A stretch of DNA of 64,000 bases from positions 1 through 64,000 of the forward strand of contig NZ_JABAII010000019.1 of NCBI RefSeq assembly GCF_012641405.1, written 5' to 3'. Within the stretch, counting starts at the first letter, position 1. Every line of letters begins with the position of its first letter. Position numbers and translations under genes: made by a program. Below are positions 61,025 to 64,000 of this stretch, piece after piece. The notes beneath the pieces were generated by a model that searched no databases, was not told where the DNA came from, and saw nothing but the letters and a program-made list of their open reading frames with translations. The stretch comes from Rhizobium sp. P40RR-XXII. Lineage in GTDB: Bacteria > Pseudomonadota > Alphaproteobacteria > Rhizobiales > Rhizobiaceae.

Positions 61025-61037
61025 TTACTCGGCACCG

Positions 61038-61331
61038 CGATTGGCGCAGCCGTTCCCCATCATCACCCGCGATCAGGTTAAACACGCTAAGCCCGATCCT
61101 GACCTCTTCATTGCGGCTGCCGAAGCTTTGGGCGTGTGGATTGAAAACTCCGTCGTCATCGGCGACAGTGTGTGGGGCATGCTGGCCGCCACCCGCTGCA
61201 GGGCACTGGGTGTCGGTCTTTTAAGCGGCGGATATGGCCGCGAGGAATTGCGCGACGCCGGGCCCATGCAGATCTACGAGGACCCCGCCGATCTGCTCTA
61301 TCACAACGACGAGGTCGGAGGCCGACGGTAG
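61038..61331 (+). pseudogene. 5'-truncated HAD-family phosphatase
   Basis: The sequence encodes only the C-terminal part of a phosphoglycolate-phosphatase-like HAD hydrolase: FPIITRDQVKHAKPDPDLFIAAAEALG (motif III Lys region), then SVVIGDSVWGMLAATRCRALGVGLLSGGYGREELRDAG and YEDPADLL. The N-terminal half, with the nucleophile DxD motif and cap, is missing, and no start is present. The break falls immediately after the SDR stop. Confidence 0.8.
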
Positions 61332-61332
61332 T

Positions 61333-62626
61333 TTGCACAAGGTTCAAGGTCCCGCCAAGGATGCACCGGTCGCTCAGCTGAGCTTTCCGCCAGCGGAAAA
61401 TCGCGCACTCGCGCTGGGCGAGGTGCACGCCCGCCCCTTCGTGGCGGTGTCGTCCCCGCGCATCATCTTGCAGCTCGCCTTCCTGATGGATGCCGGGCAG
61501 GCGCCGCACAACGAGCTGATCGAGGAGTTGGCGCGCGCGGGGTGTTCCCGTACCCGACCGAGAAACCCGTCATTGCGCGATCCCCTGGGGCCGCGGAACC
61601 CTGCGCTGGGAGCGGCATACGGAATTCTCCACCTGGTTCTGGGATGGCCCGGCCATGACGGAATTCGGCGAACCCATGCCGCTTCATCCCTTCGGCGGCA
61701 GCTTTCGGCCACCGGGCAAATTCATTTCCGGCATTCGACTGGAGATTTGGCCTGATGGCGCGCAGGCGACAAAAGCAATCACAACCTTCGGGCCGACGAG
61801 CCTCTGTCGCAGCCGTGTTCGCGAGGGGGCCGCTGAGGTTGCCACCGACTTCCGACAGGATGGCGACGGGCTGACCCGAATATTGATCGTCGACAAGGGA
61901 TTGACCGACCTGGGGCGCGGCGCGCTCGTCCAGTGTCTTTTGGACATCGAAACGTATCGCACCCTGGCTATGCTGGCGCTTCCGCTCGCTCAGACGCTCT
62001 CTCCGGAGATACGACGGATCGAGGAAGGCCTGAGATCCGTCACCCAGAAGATGCGCGACCAGGCATGGAAGGACGCGGATGATACGCTTGGGGAGATCAG
62101 CCGTCTTTCCGCCGAGCTGGAGGCGAATGCCGCGCAATCCCTTTATCGGTTCGGCGCGAGCAAAGCGTACGATTCCATTGTCGGAGAACGCATCGCCTCC
62201 CTCAATGAAGAACCTCTCGGAGGCGAGACGCTTGGCACCTTTCTTGAGCGAAGGCTTGCGCCTGCCATGCGGACCTGCAAATCGGTCGAAGAGCGACAGC
62301 AATATCTGTCAATGAAGCTGTCGAGGACCACCGAGCTTTTGAGAAGCTGGGTCGATGTTGGGCTTGCCAGGCAGAACATCGCGCTTCTGGCCTCGATGGA
62401 TAAACGAGCCAAGCTCCAGCTTCGTCTGCAGCAGACCGTCGAAAGCCTTTCGGTGGCTGCGATCTCCTATTATGTCATCGGACTGGCAAGCTATCTGGCG
62501 AAAGGGCTAGACCATTCGTTTTCCCAGCCCGTGTCCACCGTCGGTATTGCCGCAGCGGTGCCTTTCGTGGTGATCATTGTGTGGTTCTTCGTCAGGAAAA
62601 TACGACGCCATCACAGCGACGATTGA
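61333..62626 (+). pseudogene. DUF3422-family membrane protein gene with a frameshift
   Basis: The N-terminal part reads in one frame (LALGEVHARPFVAVSSPRIILQLAFL, then HNELIEELARAG). Near 61536-61542, in a GC-rich run, the frame changes; from there the other frame continues with GVPVPDRETRHCAIPWGRGTLRWERHTEFSTWFWDG and is open to 62626. The C-terminus has two likely membrane helices (ISYYVIGLASYLAKG and GIAAAVPFVVIIVWFFV), as in DUF3422 proteins. A single-base indel explains it; sequencing error is the alternative. The start codon is uncertain, possibly the TTG at 61333. Confidence 0.75.
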
Positions 62627-63153
62627 GCCGCTGCTTTCACCTTGCCGCGCCCTCATAACGGGCTACGGCGCTGATACGCCGTGGCCGATAAATTGTCGCC
62701 GAAACCACTTGCGCCAACCTCACCAGGTACTCGATCGTTAGCCCTGGCGTCAGTGGCATCCCGGCAGCGGCCAGCTGGCCGCGTCGCATCACCGACAATT
62801 AGCGTCTCGAGGTCAATCTGACGCTGCTCCAACAAATGGGCGTCGCCAAAGTCGGTTGATGATGGCATGGGAAACGGACTTGGCGCGCGGTCAGGCGACT
62901 ATTGCCACCACCGGCGAAATGTGACGGCTAGTTTTGCTGAGAAGATCGAGCCAAGCAAGCCGGCGAGGATCGAGACATCGCAAACCAAGATCGTTTGCCC
63001 TAGTCATGCCGGTGGGCAAGACCGATGCCTCGACCACATCCAAGGGCTCTGTTTCAAATATTCCGCATGGTTGTGGAGGCCCCGTGTTCTTCACCGTCAA
63101 GCGGCCTGATCCTCCAGACCACCATCGGCTGGCAATGGGCGTTCTTGTACCTT
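62627..63153. other. Intergenic, nothing recognised
   Basis: About 530 bp. Short overlapping ORFs appear on both strands (for example minus 62891-63157) but none has a recognisable domain or good ribosome site. It may be decayed coding DNA. Confidence 0.4.
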
Positions 63154-63564
63154 TCACACAATAGCTGCGGCGGCATCATAGGCATCCATTTCCAGTAGAA
63201 GCCGAAAACATTTTATCGCATTGCCTGGCTCATATGGCTTTCTCAGGAAACGGCAGCGACGCGGAAGTGAGGATTGTCGCAGATTCACCATGGCTGAAGT
63301 GATAACGATGGCCAAATCCGGTCTTGTGCGGTGAATCCGCACAGCAAGACCGAGGCCATCGATGCTACCCGACATATTAACGGCCGTGAACACCAATCCA
63401 ATGTCGGCGCGACGTTGTAGAACACCTATTGCTTCATCTCCATTTGATGCTTGAGCGGTCCCGAGTCCAGCTGCCTTGATCTCCTCAACAATCCTCAAAC
63501 GAAGATCGGCGTCTGCTTCGACGACCAGGACTCCTCGAGCTGTTTTAGGCTGCCCTTCGACCAA
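63154..63564 (-). CDS. CheY-like receiver-domain protein lacking the phospho-acceptor Asp
   Basis: This 136-residue single receiver domain has the acidic pocket VLVVEADADLRLRIVEEI, the beta-3 strand IGLVFTAVNMSGSIDGLGLAVRI, where relatives have FTDVNM so the phosphorylated Asp is Ala here, beta-4 LAIVITSAM and the conserved Lys in FLRKPYEP. The TTG start at 63564 follows an AAGGGGG ribosome site. It is either phosphorylation-independent or decaying. It is similar to rhizobial stand-alone receiver proteins. Confidence 0.75.
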   Translation of the reverse strand: MVEGQPKTARGVLVVEADADLRLRIVEEIKAAGLGTAQASNGDEAIGVLQRRADIGLVFTAVNMSGSIDGLGLAVRIHRTRPDLAIVITSAMVNLRQSSLPRRCRFLRKPYEPGNAIKCFRLLLEMDAYDAAAAIV

Positions 63565-64000
63565 TTTGCCCCCTTTGAAGCACGGGTTGCGCCACTTAAA
63601 GCACGTCAGGCTCTAAGCTCTATTCATCGATTGAATCTTGCGTCGCGATAGCCTCCTCCTACTCTCGCTCCCTCTCACTAGAAGGCGGAATGGCGCCATT
63701 CCCGCGAGCGCCATTTGGGAGGAGGAGGGTCGGCGCTCGCATCTTGTCATTTTGCTTTGATCCAACATTACATCAGATTTGCTTAAATGATAAGCTATCA
63801 TTTGCGATGCGGCCATGCGCTATGCGTCTAACGAATGGCTCGTAATATCTACGTCGATTGAGTGATGGTCCGCTTGCATAACGCCTTGCGCGAAACGCAG
63901 CAACATCGCTTCTCTAACGCCAAATTTCGGTGTTCGATTTAGTACGCCGCCAGGTAATCTATTTTCGGTAGGTTCCAGGAAATACGATATCCTGGTCAAC
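63565..64000. other. Intergenic end of the window, nothing recognised
   Basis: About 436 bp follow the receiver-domain gene. One minus ORF of 67 codons (63613-63816) has no recognisable features. No RNA gene or repeat was seen. Confidence 0.4.

Noticed and set aside
1..64000. CRISPR arrays, tRNA/rRNA genes or an intact transposon
   Set aside because: No regular repeat-spacer array, cloverleaf, rRNA-like stretch or complete transposase with terminal repeats was recognised by reading; a dedicated search was not possible.

Overview
The window reads as part of a Rhizobium-like alphaproteobacterial secondary replicon (plasmid or chromid). The evidence is a complete repABC replication/partition operon with its antisense RNA and parS-like palindromes, rhizobial-type small proteins (DUF982, DUF1236 and DUF4168 types), a candidate ROSE RNA thermometer ahead of an hsp20 gene, and uniformly GC-rich coding DNA. 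The first ~70 bases are low-complexity and look like a contig end or artefact.

Region 1 (0.9-19.4 kb) is a methylated-amine catabolic island. On the minus strand runs mgsABC-gmaS-purU-folD-dmmDABC-tmm. On the plus strand, divergent from a GlxA-type regulator, runs mgdABCD. A cupin-XRE regulator sits just upstream of mgsA. Inferred flow: trimethylamine is oxidised by Tmm to its N-oxide; dimethylamine is demethylated by DmmABC to methylamine and formaldehyde; GmaS makes gamma-glutamylmethylamide; MgsABC makes N-methylglutamate; MgdABCD oxidises it, passing the methyl carbon to tetrahydrofolate; FolD and PurU take the C1 unit to formate. A TMAO demethylase (Tdm) and a dedicated uptake system are not in the window.

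Region 2 (19.4-23.4 kb) is repABC, with an incompatibility-type ctRNA between repB and repC and a parS-like site directly after repB. Two more, perfect parS-like palindromes lie about 9 kb away at 30.8-30.9 kb.

Region 3 (23.4-45 kb) is accessory DNA of low gene density: a methyltransferase, a TetR/MFS efflux pair with a striking 20-bp inverted operator repeat, a second MFS carrier, gene-poor stretches (28.5-30.0 and 30.9-32.3 kb), a HIT protein, a VOC protein, small stress/envelope proteins, an avidin-like protein without signal peptide, a YjdM/PhnA protein, a polysaccharide flippase/pyruvyltransferase pair, a chemoreceptor, a LysR/membrane-protein pair, and hsp20 behind the RNA thermometer.

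Region 4 (45-55.3 kb) holds a cold-shock protein, a polar amino-acid-type ABC transporter, a HutC/GntR regulator, a LysR regulator, an FMN-dependent monooxygenase, an aminotransferase and an agmatinase-family ureohydrolase. It looks like a nitrogen-compound scavenging locus.

Region 5 (55.3-64 kb) is partly decayed: a VOC remnant, a SARP/TolB-like/TPR regulator with a 72-residue protein behind it, an IS6-family remnant, a divergent AraC/SDR pair, a truncated HAD phosphatase, a frameshifted DUF3422 gene and a receiver domain that has lost its phospho-acceptor aspartate. No tRNA, rRNA, CRISPR array or intact insertion sequence was recognised.
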